Origin: Roseomonas sp.
GTDB taxonomy: Bacteria > Pseudomonadota > Alphaproteobacteria > Acetobacterales > Acetobacteraceae
DNA length: 64,000 nucleotides
NCBI GenBank assembly: GCA_031180725.1
Contig: JAPSLO010000013.1
Coordinates: 1 to 64,000 of the forward strand
Direction of reading: 5' to 3'
Below, piece after piece: positions 41,936 to 51,420 of the stretch. Under the pieces are notes generated by a model. That model was not told the origin of the DNA. It ran no database searches and worked only from the letters and a program-made list of their open reading frames with translations. A program made the translations under genes and the position numbers. The stretch's first letter is position 1. Each line of letters begins with the position of its first letter.

Positions 41936-42878
41936 GGGCGAGGGCGGCCTTCACGGCTTCCTCATCGCTGACCAGCACCTTCGCCACGCCGCCTTGCAGT
42001 GCGGCGGCGATGATCGGCACCTTGTTCATCCCGCCGGCCGCCACCACCACCGTGCGCACCCGGGCCAAATCCGCCACGGGCAAGCCGATGACGCGGCCAT
42101 TGATGGGGTGCGCGATCGGCCGGCCGCGCGCATCCAGGAACTGGCCCAGCACATCGCCCACCGCGCCGGCCGCCCTCAGCTCATCGGCGCTGACATCCTT
42201 CGGCAGGCCGTGACGCACCAGCAGCGACTGCTTGCTAAGGTCGCCCAGGCTCAGCAACGCTGTGTCCACCACGCGGATGCGGGCGAAGACCTCGGCGAAA
42301 ACATCCTGTGCCACCAGCGTATCGCGGCTGGCCGCGCTGCCGGCATAGATCGGCGCTGCCAGATAGGCGCATTGCGCATTCAGCCGCCGCGCCAGTTCGC
42401 CCGCTGTCTCGAAGGAATTCAGGTCGATCCCTTGCGTCAGCCCCCCCATCAGCGAGGTGACCAGAAGCTGCGGCAGGTCCGCACCAGGTATGTGGCGAAT
42501 CGCCTCCCGCAGCGTGGCGCCCCAGCCGACGCCGAGGACGTTCACCGGCCCCCGCGCCAGATGGGCCGAGAGCCAGTCGGCCGCTGCCATGCCGATGAGC
42601 TGCGGCAGCAAAGCGGGGTCGCCCGGCGTGGGCACGACCACCGCATCGGTCAGGCCCAGCCGCGTCATCAGGCGCCGTTCCAGCGCCACGCAGCTTTCCA
42701 GGCGCGAGGAAATGGACACCCGCACCAGGCCCATCGCCCGGCACTCGCCCAGGATGCGGTTGACCCGAAGCCGCGTCAGGCCCAGCCGCGCAGCGATGTC
42801 GGCCTGGGTGAGGTCCTCCATGTGGTACAACCAGGCCACACGGACATAGAGCTGCTCCTCGGCCGGATCCAACGCCAC
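41919..42878 (-). CDS. SorC/DeoR-type sugar-binding transcriptional regulator
   Basis: About 319 residues. An N-terminal helix-turn-helix (LTQADIAARLGLTRLRVNRIL) is fused to a SorC sugar-phosphate-binding domain (VLGVGWGATLREAI; SLGDLS; VAAGGMNKVPII). It lies between the dehydrogenase-kinase pair and the divergent ABC operon, and TACAWWTG sites occur before both. It probably controls both in response to a phosphorylated sugar. Confidence 0.92.
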   Translation of the reverse strand: MALDPAEEQLYVRVAWLYHMEDLTQADIAARLGLTRLRVNRILGECRAMGLVRVSISSRLESCVALERRLMTRLGLTDAVVVPTPGDPALLPQLIGMAAADWLSAHLARGPVNVLGVGWGATLREAIRHIPGADLPQLLVTSLMGGLTQGIDLNSFETAGELARRLNAQCAYLAAPIYAGSAASRDTLVAQDVFAEVFARIRVVDTALLSLGDLSKQSLLVRHGLPKDVSADELRAAGAVGDVLGQFLDARGRPIAHPINGRVIGLPVADLARVRTVVVAAGGMNKVPIIAAALQGGVAKVLVSDEEAVKAALALIDKA

Positions 42879-42937
42879 GATCCCTCTCGGTCAGGGGCGG
42901 GACTGTGCCGCAGCGTCGGACGGCTGGCCAGACGACA

Positions 42938-42968
42938 TTACAATTGTGCTTTGACATTTACATATGAC
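42938..42968. promoter_or_regulatory. paired TACAWWTG sites in regulator/ABC intergenic region
   Basis: TTACAATTGTGC (42938-42949) and TTTACATATGAC (42957-42968) have cores 20 bases apart, i.e. two helical turns. A TTGACA at 42951-42956 could be a -35 element overlapped by the second site. They resemble the palindrome at 39257-39268. Confidence 0.5.
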
Positions 42969-43034
42969 GCGGCGGCCAGTAGCTTGCGCTGCACGGCCGG
43001 TGCGGGCCGTCGCCATGAGGAGGAGGGAACAGTC

Positions 43035-44366
43035 ATGTCATCCACGGTGATGACCCGCCGGGCGGCGCTGGCGGCGGGTGCCGGCCTGCTGGCCGCGCCC
43101 TTCCTGCCGGCTCGCGCGCAGGGGCAGCGGCGCGAGGTCCGCTTCTGGCATGCGATGACCGGCGTTGTCGGGGAACGCGTGGAGGAACTCTGCCGCCGCT
43201 TCAACGAAAGCCAGGCACAGGTGACGGTCACCGCCGTCTATCGCGGCACTTATGACGAACTGATCAACGCCACCGTCGCGGCGTACCGCACACGCACCCA
43301 GCCGCAGCTGGTGCAGATCTACGAGCGTGGCTTCATGACCATGCTGCTGTCCAACGCCATCGTTCCCGTGCATGAGCTGATGGCGGCGAATGGGCACCGG
43401 GTCGACTGGTCGGACTTCATCAAGCCGATCGCGGGCTTCTACACCTGGCGCAACCAGCTGCAGGCGATGCCCTTCAATAGCTCCACGCCGATCCTGTTCT
43501 ACAACAAGGCAATGTTCCAGCGCGCCGGGCTGGAGAAGCCGGCCGCCACGTGGCAGGAGCTGGAGGAGCAGCTGCGGCGCATGAAGGCCGCCGGCGTGCC
43601 GGCCGGCACCGTAATGGCTGGCGACTACCACTGGAGCTGGTTCGAGAACTACAGCGCCATCAACGACATGCCCTATGCCACGCGGAACAACGGTTTCGAT
43701 GGGCTGGACGCCGAATTCGTCTACAACCGCACCGGCGTTGTCGGCCAGGTGGCCCGCATGAAGCGCTGGCTGGATGACGGGCTGATGGTGATGGCCGGCC
43801 AGGGCTTCAGCCCGGAATCCGTCTTCACCTCGGGTCGCGCGGCCACGTACATCGCCTCGACCGCCGCCCATGCCGGCGTGATGGCGGCCCGCGACCTGCC
43901 CTGGGACGCCACCTACCTGCCGCATGAAGAAGGCAAGGACCCGCGCAACAGCACCATCGGCGGCGCCGTGCTCTGGGCGCTGCGCGGCCATTCCGATGCC
44001 GACAATGGCGCCACCGCGCAGTTCCTGGCCTACCTCGCGAAGCCGGAGACGCAGGTGTGGTGGCACAAGGCCACCGGCTATGTGCCTGCCACCAACACCG
44101 CGTACCAGATGGCGAAGTCTGAGGGCTGGTACCGCGAAAGGCCAACGCAGGAACTGGCCGTGCTGCAGCTCAGCCGCGGCACGCCCACGGCCAATTCGCT
44201 GGGATTCCGCTTCGGCAACTTCACCCAGACCATGATGGCCCAGCGCGAGGAGGCCGAGCGTGCTTTCGCCGGCCAAAAGGCCCCGCAGGCGGCGATGGAC
44301 GATGCGGTGTCCCGCGGCAATGAGATTCTGCGCCGCTTCGAGCGGCTGAACCAGGGGCGGTACTGA
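43035..44366 (+). CDS. ABC transporter substrate-binding protein, UgpB-like
   Basis: 443 residues. Twin-arginine-type leader (MTRRAALAAGAGLLAAPFL), then a type 1 extracytoplasmic solute-binding protein. The UgpB-like core includes FWHAMTGVVGERVEEL, VTVTAVYRGTYDELI and QIYERGFMTML. UgpB binds sn-glycerol-3-phosphate or glycerophosphodiesters, and the glycerophosphodiesterase gene in the same operon supports that. The SorC regulator and kinase next door keep a sugar ligand possible. AGGAGGGA precedes the start. Confidence 0.9.
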   Translation: MSSTVMTRRAALAAGAGLLAAPFLPARAQGQRREVRFWHAMTGVVGERVEELCRRFNESQAQVTVTAVYRGTYDELINATVAAYRTRTQPQLVQIYERGFMTMLLSNAIVPVHELMAANGHRVDWSDFIKPIAGFYTWRNQLQAMPFNSSTPILFYNKAMFQRAGLEKPAATWQELEEQLRRMKAAGVPAGTVMAGDYHWSWFENYSAINDMPYATRNNGFDGLDAEFVYNRTGVVGQVARMKRWLDDGLMVMAGQGFSPESVFTSGRAATYIASTAAHAGVMAARDLPWDATYLPHEEGKDPRNSTIGGAVLWALRGHSDADNGATAQFLAYLAKPETQVWWHKATGYVPATNTAYQMAKSEGWYRERPTQELAVLQLSRGTPTANSLGFRFGNFTQTMMAQREEAERAFAGQKAPQAAMDDAVSRGNEILRRFERLNQGRY

Positions 44367-44368
44367 GC

Positions 44369-45349
44369 TTGAGCGAGGCCGTCACGCTCAGCGGGCCGGC
44401 GCGGGGCAGGCTCGCGCCATTCCGCCGCCAGACCCGGCGGGTGGCCTCGCGCGCCGGGGTCAAGGCTTCGGGGTTCGAGGGACAGCTTCTGCCACTGCTG
44501 CTCCTCGCGCCGCAGCTTCTGATCCTGTTGCTGTTCTTCTTCATCCCGGCCGTGCGGGTGCTGGTGCAGGCCTTCACCCTGCAGGATCCATTCGGCCAGG
44601 ACATCATCTTCGTGGGGCTGGAGAACATCCAGGCCCTGCTGCGTAGCGCGGAATACCACGCCTCGGCCTGGGCATCCGTGGTGTTCACCCTGGCCAGCAC
44701 CGTGCTGACCCTGGTGGTGGGGCTGGTGCTGGCTTTCGCGACGGACCGCGTGGTGCGGCTGCGGGGCGGCTACCGCACGGTGCTGCTGGTGCCCTATGCC
44801 ATCGCACCCGCCATCGCCGGCATCCTCTGGGCCTTTCTGTTCAATCCGGTGGTCGGCCCCGCGGCCTTCCTGCTGCACGCGCTTGGCATCCCCTGGAATC
44901 CCACGCGCGTCGGCAATCATGCGATGGTGCTGGTGGTGCTGGCGGCTTCCTGGAAGCATGTCTGCTACAACTACATCTTCCTGCTGGCCGCGCTGGCAGC
45001 CGTGCCGCGCACCGTGATGGAGGCCGCGGCAGTGGATGGGGCCTCGCCGCTCCGGCGCTTCTTCGCCATCCAGTTGCCGATGATCACGCCCACCATCTTC
45101 TTCCTGGTTGTGATGAACGTGGTGCACGGCCTGTTCGAGACCTTCGCCATCATCGATGCCACCACCCGCGGTGGGCCGGCGGCGGCGACCTCCATCCTGG
45201 TCTACAAGGTTTATGTGGACGGCTTTGTGAACCTCGACCTCGGTGGTTCCGCGGCGCAGTCGCTGCTGCTGATGGTCTTCGCCATGATCCTCACCTTCAT
45301 CCAGTTCCGCGCCATCGACCGGCGCGTCAGCTACGACCTCGGCCAATGA
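44369..45349 (+). CDS. ABC transporter permease, UgpA-like
   Basis: 326 residues, six membrane helices, and the MalF/UgpA EAA loop (EAAAVDGASPLRRFFAIQLP) that docks to the ATPase. The start is TTG, two bases after the binding-protein stop, with a GGGGCGG about 10 bases upstream. It overlaps UgpE by ATGA. Confidence 0.9.
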   Translation: MSEAVTLSGPARGRLAPFRRQTRRVASRAGVKASGFEGQLLPLLLLAPQLLILLLFFFIPAVRVLVQAFTLQDPFGQDIIFVGLENIQALLRSAEYHASAWASVVFTLASTVLTLVVGLVLAFATDRVVRLRGGYRTVLLVPYAIAPAIAGILWAFLFNPVVGPAAFLLHALGIPWNPTRVGNHAMVLVVLAASWKHVCYNYIFLLAALAAVPRTVMEAAAVDGASPLRRFFAIQLPMITPTIFFLVVMNVVHGLFETFAIIDATTRGGPAAATSILVYKVYVDGFVNLDLGGSAAQSLLLMVFAMILTFIQFRAIDRRVSYDLGQ

Positions 45350-46266
45350 TCGACCGCGCGCCGATCCTCGATGCCTGCTGCCATGCCATCCTGGTGGTGG
45401 GGGCGGTGCTGACCTGCATCCCGATCTGGTATGCCTTCGTGGCCGGTTCGCTGACGGTGGAGCAGGTGAACCAGGTGCCGATGCCCGCCTGGCCGGGCGG
45501 CGAGTTCCTGGCCAATGCGGCCGCCGTCTCGCGCCGCATCGACCTGTGGCGGCTGCTGCTGAACTCCGCCATTGTGGCCATCGGCATTTCGGTAGGGAAG
45601 CTGGCGGTTTCGCTGCTCTCGGCCTTCGCCATCACCTATTTCCGCTTCCGCTTCCGGGGCTTGGCCTTCTGGCTGATCTTCACCTCCCTCATGCTGCCGG
45701 TGGAGGTGCGCATCGTGCCGACCTTCGAGGCGATGACGGATGTGCTGATGCCGCTGCGCCTGGCAGTGGAATGGCTCGGTATCGGCGCGCTGACCGAGGC
45801 GCTGAGCGGCTGGCGGCTGGAGATCACGGCGAACTGGAGCCTGCTCAACACCTATTCGGGCCTGATCTTCCCCGTGATGGCCAGCGCCACGGCCACCTTC
45901 CTGTTCCGCCAGTTCTTCCTGACCGTGCCGGATGAGCTGTGCGACGCTGCACGAATCGACGGCGCCGGGCCGCTGCGCTTCCTGCGCAGCATCCTGCTGC
46001 CGCTGTCCCTGCCCAATCTGGCAGCCTTGGGCATCATCTTCTTCCTGGTGGGCTGGAACCAGTATCTCTGGCCGCTGCTGTTCACGACCGAGGCCGAGAT
46101 GCAGACCATCGTCGTGGGCATCAAGCAGCTCATCCCGCATGGGGATTCGCTGCCCGCCTGGAACCTGACCATGAATGCGGCCGTCCTGGCGCTGCTGCCA
46201 CCGGTGCTGGTGGTGCTGGTGCTGCAGCGCTGGTTCGTGAAGGGGCTGATCGAAAGCGGGAAATGA
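45346..46266 (+). CDS. ABC transporter permease, UgpE-like
   Basis: 306 residues. MalG/UgpE-type permease with the EAA loop (DAARIDGAGPLRFLRSILLP) and six membrane helices. It pairs with the upstream permease. No UgpC-type ATPase follows; the next gene is a diesterase. ATGA overlaps both neighbours. Confidence 0.9.
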   Translation: MIDRAPILDACCHAILVVGAVLTCIPIWYAFVAGSLTVEQVNQVPMPAWPGGEFLANAAAVSRRIDLWRLLLNSAIVAIGISVGKLAVSLLSAFAITYFRFRFRGLAFWLIFTSLMLPVEVRIVPTFEAMTDVLMPLRLAVEWLGIGALTEALSGWRLEITANWSLLNTYSGLIFPVMASATATFLFRQFFLTVPDELCDAARIDGAGPLRFLRSILLPLSLPNLAALGIIFFLVGWNQYLWPLLFTTEAEMQTIVVGIKQLIPHGDSLPAWNLTMNAAVLALLPPVLVVLVLQRWFVKGLIESGK

Positions 46267-47003
46267 CCGTCCAGCAACGCATCATCGGCCATCGCGGCGC
46301 GCGCGACCTGTGGGTGGAGAACAGCCGCGAGGGCTTCGTGAAGGTCCTCGACCTCGGCGTCCAGGGCGTGGAGTTCGATGTCCATCCCAGCGCCGATGGC
46401 CAGCTTTTCGTCATCCATGACCCCACGCTGGACCGCACTACGGAAGGCACCGGCCCGGTCGCCGCCCGGAGCGCGGCGGAACTCGCTGCCACCAGGCTGC
46501 GCGGCACCTCTGAAGGCATCCCCACTCTGGACGAGGTTCTGGACATCCTCGGCCCCAGCGGTGTGGAATTGCATGTCGAGCTCAAGGCGGATGTGGCAGG
46601 CAATCCCTATCCCGGGCTGGAGAAGCAGGTGGCCGAGCATGTCGCGCGCCGCGGCTTGGCAGCGCGCTGCGTGCTCACCTCCTTTTGGCTGCCGGTCCTG
46701 GCGGAACTGCGTCGTGTCGCGCCGCAGGCGAAGTTGCTGGCCTCGGTGGATACGAAATCGGCCGAGCGGCAGGGTGGGGTGGAGCCGCTGCTGGATGCGC
46801 TAGAGGCACTGCGCGTGGATCTGGTCGCGGTGAAGCAGGATCTGCTGGCCGCGCAGATGGACCTGTTCCAGCGCCGCGTCGGCGGCGCGCGCCTCGGCGC
46901 CTGGGTGGTGAACACGCCGGAGGACATCGCCCGCTGGCGCGCCGCTCCCGTCGGGCTGATTACCACCGACCGTCCCGATCTGTTCGGCCTGGTGCGCGGA
47001 TGA
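46263..47003 (+). CDS. glycerophosphodiester phosphodiesterase (GDPD), UgpQ-like
   Basis: 246 residues, TIM-barrel GDPD family. The catalytic His and metal ligands are seen in GHRGARDLWVENS, EFDVH and VIHDPTLDRTTEGTG, and KAD in ELKAD. It hydrolyses glycerophosphodiesters to sn-glycerol-3-phosphate and an alcohol. No signal peptide, so it acts in the cytosol on imported substrate. Translationally coupled to the permease and to PhoD. Confidence 0.93.
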   Translation: MTVQQRIIGHRGARDLWVENSREGFVKVLDLGVQGVEFDVHPSADGQLFVIHDPTLDRTTEGTGPVAARSAAELAATRLRGTSEGIPTLDEVLDILGPSGVELHVELKADVAGNPYPGLEKQVAEHVARRGLAARCVLTSFWLPVLAELRRVAPQAKLLASVDTKSAERQGGVEPLLDALEALRVDLVAVKQDLLAAQMDLFQRRVGGARLGAWVVNTPEDIARWRAAPVGLITTDRPDLFGLVRG

Positions 47004-48523
47004 AGCGCCGCACCCTCCTGCTCGCCGCACCGGCCCTCGCGCTGGCGGGCGCGCTGCCGGCGCGTGCGGCAGGGGGGCGGCAGCCCTTCACGCTGGGCGT
47101 CGCCTCGGGCGAGCCCGCACCCAACGGCGTGGTGCTCTGGACAAGGCTGGCGCCGGACCCGCTGCGGGGCGGTGGCATGCCGGACGAGCCCGTGCCGGTG
47201 GACTGGGTGATCGCAGAGGACGAGAGGCTGCGCCGCCCCGTGCGCAGCGGCCGCGTGATGGCCTTGCCGGAGGAAGCGCATTCCATCCATCTGGAACTGG
47301 ACGGTCTGCAGCCTGACCGCTGGTATTTCTACCGCTTCACCACCATGGGAGAGGCGAGCCCCGTCGGACGCACCCGCACCGCGCCGGCGCCCGGCACCAC
47401 CTCCCGCAGCCTGAACATCGCCGTCGCCTCCTGCCAGCAATACGAGCAGGGCTTTTTCGCCGCGCATCGGCACATCGCGGACTCCTCCCCCGATCTCGTC
47501 GCCTTCCTGGGCGACTACATCTACGAAGCGTCCTGGGGCCGGAACCTGGTGCGCAGCCATGGTGGTCCCACCGCCCGCACGCTGGAGGACTACCGCAACC
47601 GCTACGCGCTGTATCGCGCCGATGCCGATCTTCAGGCTGCGCACGCCGCCTGCCCGTGGCTAGTGACCTGGGACGACCACGAGGTCTCTAACGACTACGG
47701 CGGAGAGATCGGCGAGCGCGAGCGAGGCGAGCCCTTCCTGGCGCGGCGTGCCGCTGCCTACCAGGCTTTCTGGGAACACATGCCCCTGCCGCGCAGCGCC
47801 AAGCCGCAGGGTCCGAACGCCCGCATCTTCCGTCGCGCCGCCTTCGGAGACCTGGCCGAGTTCCATGTGCTGGACGACCGGCAATACCGGGACCCGCATG
47901 CCTGCCAACTCGCTGGCCGGGGTGGCGCGGCGCGGGTCACGGAAGCCGAATGCGGCGCGCTGATGGACCCCGCGCGCAGCCTGTTGGGCGCGGAACAGGA
48001 AGCCTGGTTGACCGAAGGACTGCGCCGCGGCCGCGGCCGCTGGACGCTAATCCTGCAGCAGACGCGCATGGCGAGGCTGGGTGGCGGCCAGGGCGCGCCG
48101 GTATATTGGACCGATGGCTGGGACGGCTATCAGCCCGCCCGGCGCCGCCTGCTGGAAACCCTCGCCGAAAGACGGCCGGAGCAGGGCACGCCGCTGGTAT
48201 TGGGCGGCGACATCCACGCCTTCCTCGCCGCTGAGCTGCGTCCGGATTTCGACAGGCCAGAGACGCCATCCGTGGCGGTGGAATTCGTCGCCACCTCCGT
48301 CACCAGCCAGAGCAATGCGCGCTACGCCGCGCAGTATCCGCGCGATCCGCACATCGCCTTCGGTGATGCCTCGCGCCGCGGCTGGCTGGCGCTGCGCCTG
48401 ACGCCCGAAGCCGCGCTGGCCGAGATGCGGGCCCTGGCCGATGTCACGGATGCCAGCACCCCGGCCGAGACGCTGCGCCGCTTCGCGGTCGAAGCCGGGC
48501 AGCCGCGCCTGCGGCCGGGTTGA
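47000..48523 (+). CDS. PhoD-like alkaline phosphatase/phosphodiesterase
   Basis: 507 residues. A leader of about 25 residues (KRRTLLLAAPAL, Tat-like) is followed by an N-terminal beta domain and the PhoD metallophosphatase core: VASCQQYEQG with the iron-ligand Cys, LGDYIYEAS, TWDDHEVSNDY, GGDIHAF. PhoD enzymes use Fe(III) and Ca and release phosphate from mono- and diesters in the periplasm. It is the last gene of the Ugp-like operon and overlaps GDPD by ATGA. Confidence 0.92.
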   Translation: MKRRTLLLAAPALALAGALPARAAGGRQPFTLGVASGEPAPNGVVLWTRLAPDPLRGGGMPDEPVPVDWVIAEDERLRRPVRSGRVMALPEEAHSIHLELDGLQPDRWYFYRFTTMGEASPVGRTRTAPAPGTTSRSLNIAVASCQQYEQGFFAAHRHIADSSPDLVAFLGDYIYEASWGRNLVRSHGGPTARTLEDYRNRYALYRADADLQAAHAACPWLVTWDDHEVSNDYGGEIGERERGEPFLARRAAAYQAFWEHMPLPRSAKPQGPNARIFRRAAFGDLAEFHVLDDRQYRDPHACQLAGRGGAARVTEAECGALMDPARSLLGAEQEAWLTEGLRRGRGRWTLILQQTRMARLGGGQGAPVYWTDGWDGYQPARRRLLETLAERRPEQGTPLVLGGDIHAFLAAELRPDFDRPETPSVAVEFVATSVTSQSNARYAAQYPRDPHIAFGDASRRGWLALRLTPEAALAEMRALADVTDASTPAETLRRFAVEAGQPRLRPG

Positions 48524-48538
48524 AGCGCCGGGCCCGGC

Positions 48539-48883
48539 TCAGCCGACGCCCAACAGTTCCACGTCAAAGACCAGCGTCGCATTGGGCGGAATCACCCCGC
48601 CCGCACCGCGCGCGCCATAGCCGAATTCCGGCGGAATGGTCAGGCGCCGGTGCCCACCGACGCGCATGCCCGCGACGCCGCGGTCCCAGCCCGCAATGAC
48701 ATGGCCCGCGCCCAGCTTGAAGGAGAAAGGCTCGCCCCGATCGCGGGAACTGTCGAACTTCCGCCCCTTGGTTTCCGGCGAGGCGGCATCGAACAGCCAG
48801 CCCGTGTAGTGCACCTCCACCTGCTTGCCGGACATGGCCATGGGGCCCTCGCCCTGGGTGAGGTCATCCATCTTCAGCGGCAT
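48539..48883 (-). CDS. FKBP-type peptidyl-prolyl isomerase
   Basis: 114 residues, a single FKBP domain with [40 protein letters not shown] and [19 protein letters not shown]. There is no signal peptide, so it is cytosolic. GGAAGGA about 7 bases upstream of ATG 48883 fixes the start. It converges on phoD with 15 bases between the stops and is likely an independent housekeeping gene. Confidence 0.94.
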   Translation of the reverse strand: MPLKMDDLTQGEGPMAMSGKQVEVHYTGWLFDAASPETKGRKFDSSRDRGEPFSFKLGAGHVIAGWDRGVAGMRVGGHRRLTIPPEFGYGARGAGGVIPPNATLVFDVELLGVG

Positions 48884-49065
48884 GGCGCATCCTTCCCTGT
48901 GCCTACGGCACAGACAGCACCCCTCGGGGCGAGGCCGCAAGCCCTGGTCGTCCCGCAGGGCACGGCCCCTGAGCGTCCGCGCACCGTCACGCATCCGTCA
49001 AGCCGCTGCAACCTGCCGGGGCTAGAGGGCGCGCCGTCACTCATGACCGGGGGAGATCCATCCAT

Positions 49066-50451
49066 ATGCGTGCCCTGTTGCTGTCCGTCGCCGCAGCCAT
49101 TGGCCTGGCAGCCCCGTCGCTGGCCGACCAGCGATTCGAGGCGACGCTGGCCGGCCATGCCATCCTCTCGGCCTTCACCATGACGCTGCCCCCGGCCGAT
49201 GCGCCGCGCGACGCGATGGTGTCGGGCAAGTTCGCTGGCCCGGGTAATCTGCGGGTGGATCGTCCCGGCAGCATCATGGGCGACACCGGCCCGAGTTCCG
49301 GCAGCCGTCCGACCGGCATCGCCTTCCCTTTCATCGGCCAGCCCGTGCAGGGCTTCTCCGGCATCAAGCCAGTAGCGGGCGAGCCCGGCCACTTCTGGGT
49401 GCTGACCGATAACGGCTTCGGCAACCGCCGCAACAGCCCGGATGCGCTGCTGATGTTCCACAAGCTGCGCCCGAACTGGCAGACCGGCCAGGTGGAACTG
49501 CTGCAGACCATCTTCCTGTCGGATCCGATGCGGCGCGTGCCTTTCCGGATTGCATATGAAGGCATCGAAAGCCGCTACCTGACGGGCGCCGATTTCGACA
49601 TCGAGAGCATCCAGCCGCTGCCCGATGGCAGCTTCATGTTCGGCGACGAGTTCGGCCCCTATCTGATCAATGTGGACGCGCAGGGCCGGGTGCTGCGCGT
49701 GGTGGAGACAAGGCTGGATGGCCAGCCGCTGATCGGCCCCGATCATCCCAGCCTGCAGGTCGGCGCGGCGCCGACAGCGGGCGCCAATTTCCGCGTCCGC
49801 CGCTCCGGCGGCTACGAGGGCATGGCGCTGACGCCGGATGGGCAGACCCTCTGGGCGATGCTGGAACAGCCGCTCTACGCACCGAACTCCGACCAGGCCG
49901 AAGGCCAATTCCTGCGCGTCATCGAATACAGCGTGCCGCAAGGCACCTGGACGGGCCGTTCCGTGCGCTTCCGGCTGGAACCGGGCGCAACCGCGATCGG
50001 CGACTTCAACTTCATCGACGCTACCCGCGCCCTTGTCATCGAGCGGGACAATGGCGAGGGCGACCCGGGCCTGGCCTGTGCGCAGGGCGCGCATCCAACG
50101 CGCCAGGCCCCCTGCTTCCCGAGCCCGGCGCGGGTGAAGCGCGTGACCCTGGTGGACATGTCGCAGACCGATGCCGAGGGCTTCGTGCGCAAGATCGGCC
50201 ATATCGACCTGATGGCGATCCGTGACCCCGAAGGCCTGGCGCGCCAGCTCGGTGACCGCCCGGCCAATGCCCCGCGCGACCGTTTCACTTTCCCCTTCTT
50301 CACCATCGAGGACGTGGCGATGGTGGACGCCGACCACATCATTCTTGGCAACGACAACAATCTGCCCTTCAGCGCCGGCCGCCACGTATTCCGCGCCGAC
50401 GACAATGAGCTGACGCTGCTGCGCGTGCCGGAACTGCTGCGCGCGCGCTGA
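49066..50451 (+). CDS. secreted esterase-like phytase-family protein (PF13449 type)
   Basis: 461 residues. The signal peptide ends near SLAD (about 21). The body is the esterase-like-activity-of-phytase beta-propeller: VLTDNGFGNRRNSPDALL, GEDFDIES-like GADFDIESIQPLPDG, GDEFGPYLI, YEGMALTPDG, IERDNGEGD. This family is often found in Pho or phosphonate clusters and is thought to act on phosphate esters. GGGGGAGA lies before the ATG. A candidate terminator follows. Confidence 0.88.
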   Translation: MRALLLSVAAAIGLAAPSLADQRFEATLAGHAILSAFTMTLPPADAPRDAMVSGKFAGPGNLRVDRPGSIMGDTGPSSGSRPTGIAFPFIGQPVQGFSGIKPVAGEPGHFWVLTDNGFGNRRNSPDALLMFHKLRPNWQTGQVELLQTIFLSDPMRRVPFRIAYEGIESRYLTGADFDIESIQPLPDGSFMFGDEFGPYLINVDAQGRVLRVVETRLDGQPLIGPDHPSLQVGAAPTAGANFRVRRSGGYEGMALTPDGQTLWAMLEQPLYAPNSDQAEGQFLRVIEYSVPQGTWTGRSVRFRLEPGATAIGDFNFIDATRALVIERDNGEGDPGLACAQGAHPTRQAPCFPSPARVKRVTLVDMSQTDAEGFVRKIGHIDLMAIRDPEGLARQLGDRPANAPRDRFTFPFFTIEDVAMVDADHIILGNDNNLPFSAGRHVFRADDNELTLLRVPELLRAR

Positions 50452-50459
50452 CCGCTGCC

Positions 50460-50491
50460 GGGGCGCGCCCCCGGTGCGCCCCTCTCGTCTT
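50460..50491 (+). terminator. candidate terminator after phytase-like gene
   Basis: GGGGCGC (50460-50466) pairs with GCGCCCC (50476-50482) and is followed by TCTCGTCTT. It separates the esterase gene from the phnD operon. Confidence 0.5.
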
Positions 50492-50511
50492 CCGACGGAA
50501 AGGGAACCAGC

Positions 50512-51420
50512 ATGATTGCCCGTCGCTCCGCCCTGTTGGCTGCCACTGCCCTGCTTGCCGCACCCGCCGTCCGCGCCCAGTCCGGCTGGCGCGCACAGTT
50601 CCGCGAGCTGCGCCTCGGGATTTCCTCGGCCGAGAACGAGCGCGATGCGATCGCGCGGCAGCAGCCTTTCCGGGACTACATCCAGCGCACGCTGGGCGTG
50701 CCGCTGCGGGTCTTCCGCGCCACCGACTATGCCGGCGTGGTGGAAGCGATACGTAGCGGCAATGTGGAGTTCGCTCGCTTCGGGCCCGCGACCTACGCCC
50801 TGGCGCGCCGCGTGATGGGCGACCGCGTGATGGCCTTCGCGCGCGACCGCGATGACCAGGGCGAGACCGGCTACTACTCCGTGGCCTTCGTGAAGGCAGA
50901 CAGTCCCTGGCGCCGGATCGAGGATCTGCGCGGCAGGTCCTTCGCCTTCGCGGACCCGAACTCCACCTCCGGCTTCGCCTTCCCGTCCTACTTCCTGCGC
51001 AAGGCAGGCTTTGATCCCGGCACCTTCTTCAGCCGCACCGGCTTCTCCGGCAGCCATGAGCAGAGCGTCATCGCGGTGCTGAACGGCACCTACGACGCTG
51101 GGGCCACCTTCTGGTCGAACGAGCGGCGCGGCAACATTCAGCGCATGGAGGAGAAGGGTATGGTCCCGCCCGGCTCCACGCGCATCGTCTGGACCAGCCC
51201 AATCATTCCGAACAGCCCCTGGGTGATGCGCACCGACCTGCCTGAGGACCTGCGCCGCGACTGGGCGGCCGCTGTCTTTGCCATGCCGGAACGCGATCCC
51301 GCCGCCTTTGCCGTCGCGGCCTCCGGCGCGATGGGCGTGGTGCCGAGCCGTCACGAGGACTATCTGGATGTCATCGCGGTGGTGGAAGAGAACCTTGCCC
51401 GCCGGCGCCAACGCTCGTGA
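50512..51420 (+). CDS. phnD: phosphonate ABC transporter substrate-binding protein PhnD
   Basis: 302 residues. The signal peptide ends near VRAQ. The PhnD-family core includes LRLGISSAENERDA, VVEAIRSGNVEFARFGPATY, FADPNSTSGFAFPSYFL and SGSHEQSVIAVLNG. It would bind phosphonates, phosphite or phosphate esters. The stop overlaps the GTG of the first permease. AAAGGGAA is a reasonable ribosome site. Confidence 0.92.
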   Translation: MIARRSALLAATALLAAPAVRAQSGWRAQFRELRLGISSAENERDAIARQQPFRDYIQRTLGVPLRVFRATDYAGVVEAIRSGNVEFARFGPATYALARRVMGDRVMAFARDRDDQGETGYYSVAFVKADSPWRRIEDLRGRSFAFADPNSTSGFAFPSYFLRKAGFDPGTFFSRTGFSGSHEQSVIAVLNGTYDAGATFWSNERRGNIQRMEEKGMVPPGSTRIVWTSPIIPNSPWVMRTDLPEDLRRDWAAAVFAMPERDPAAFAVAASGAMGVVPSRHEDYLDVIAVVEENLARRRQRS

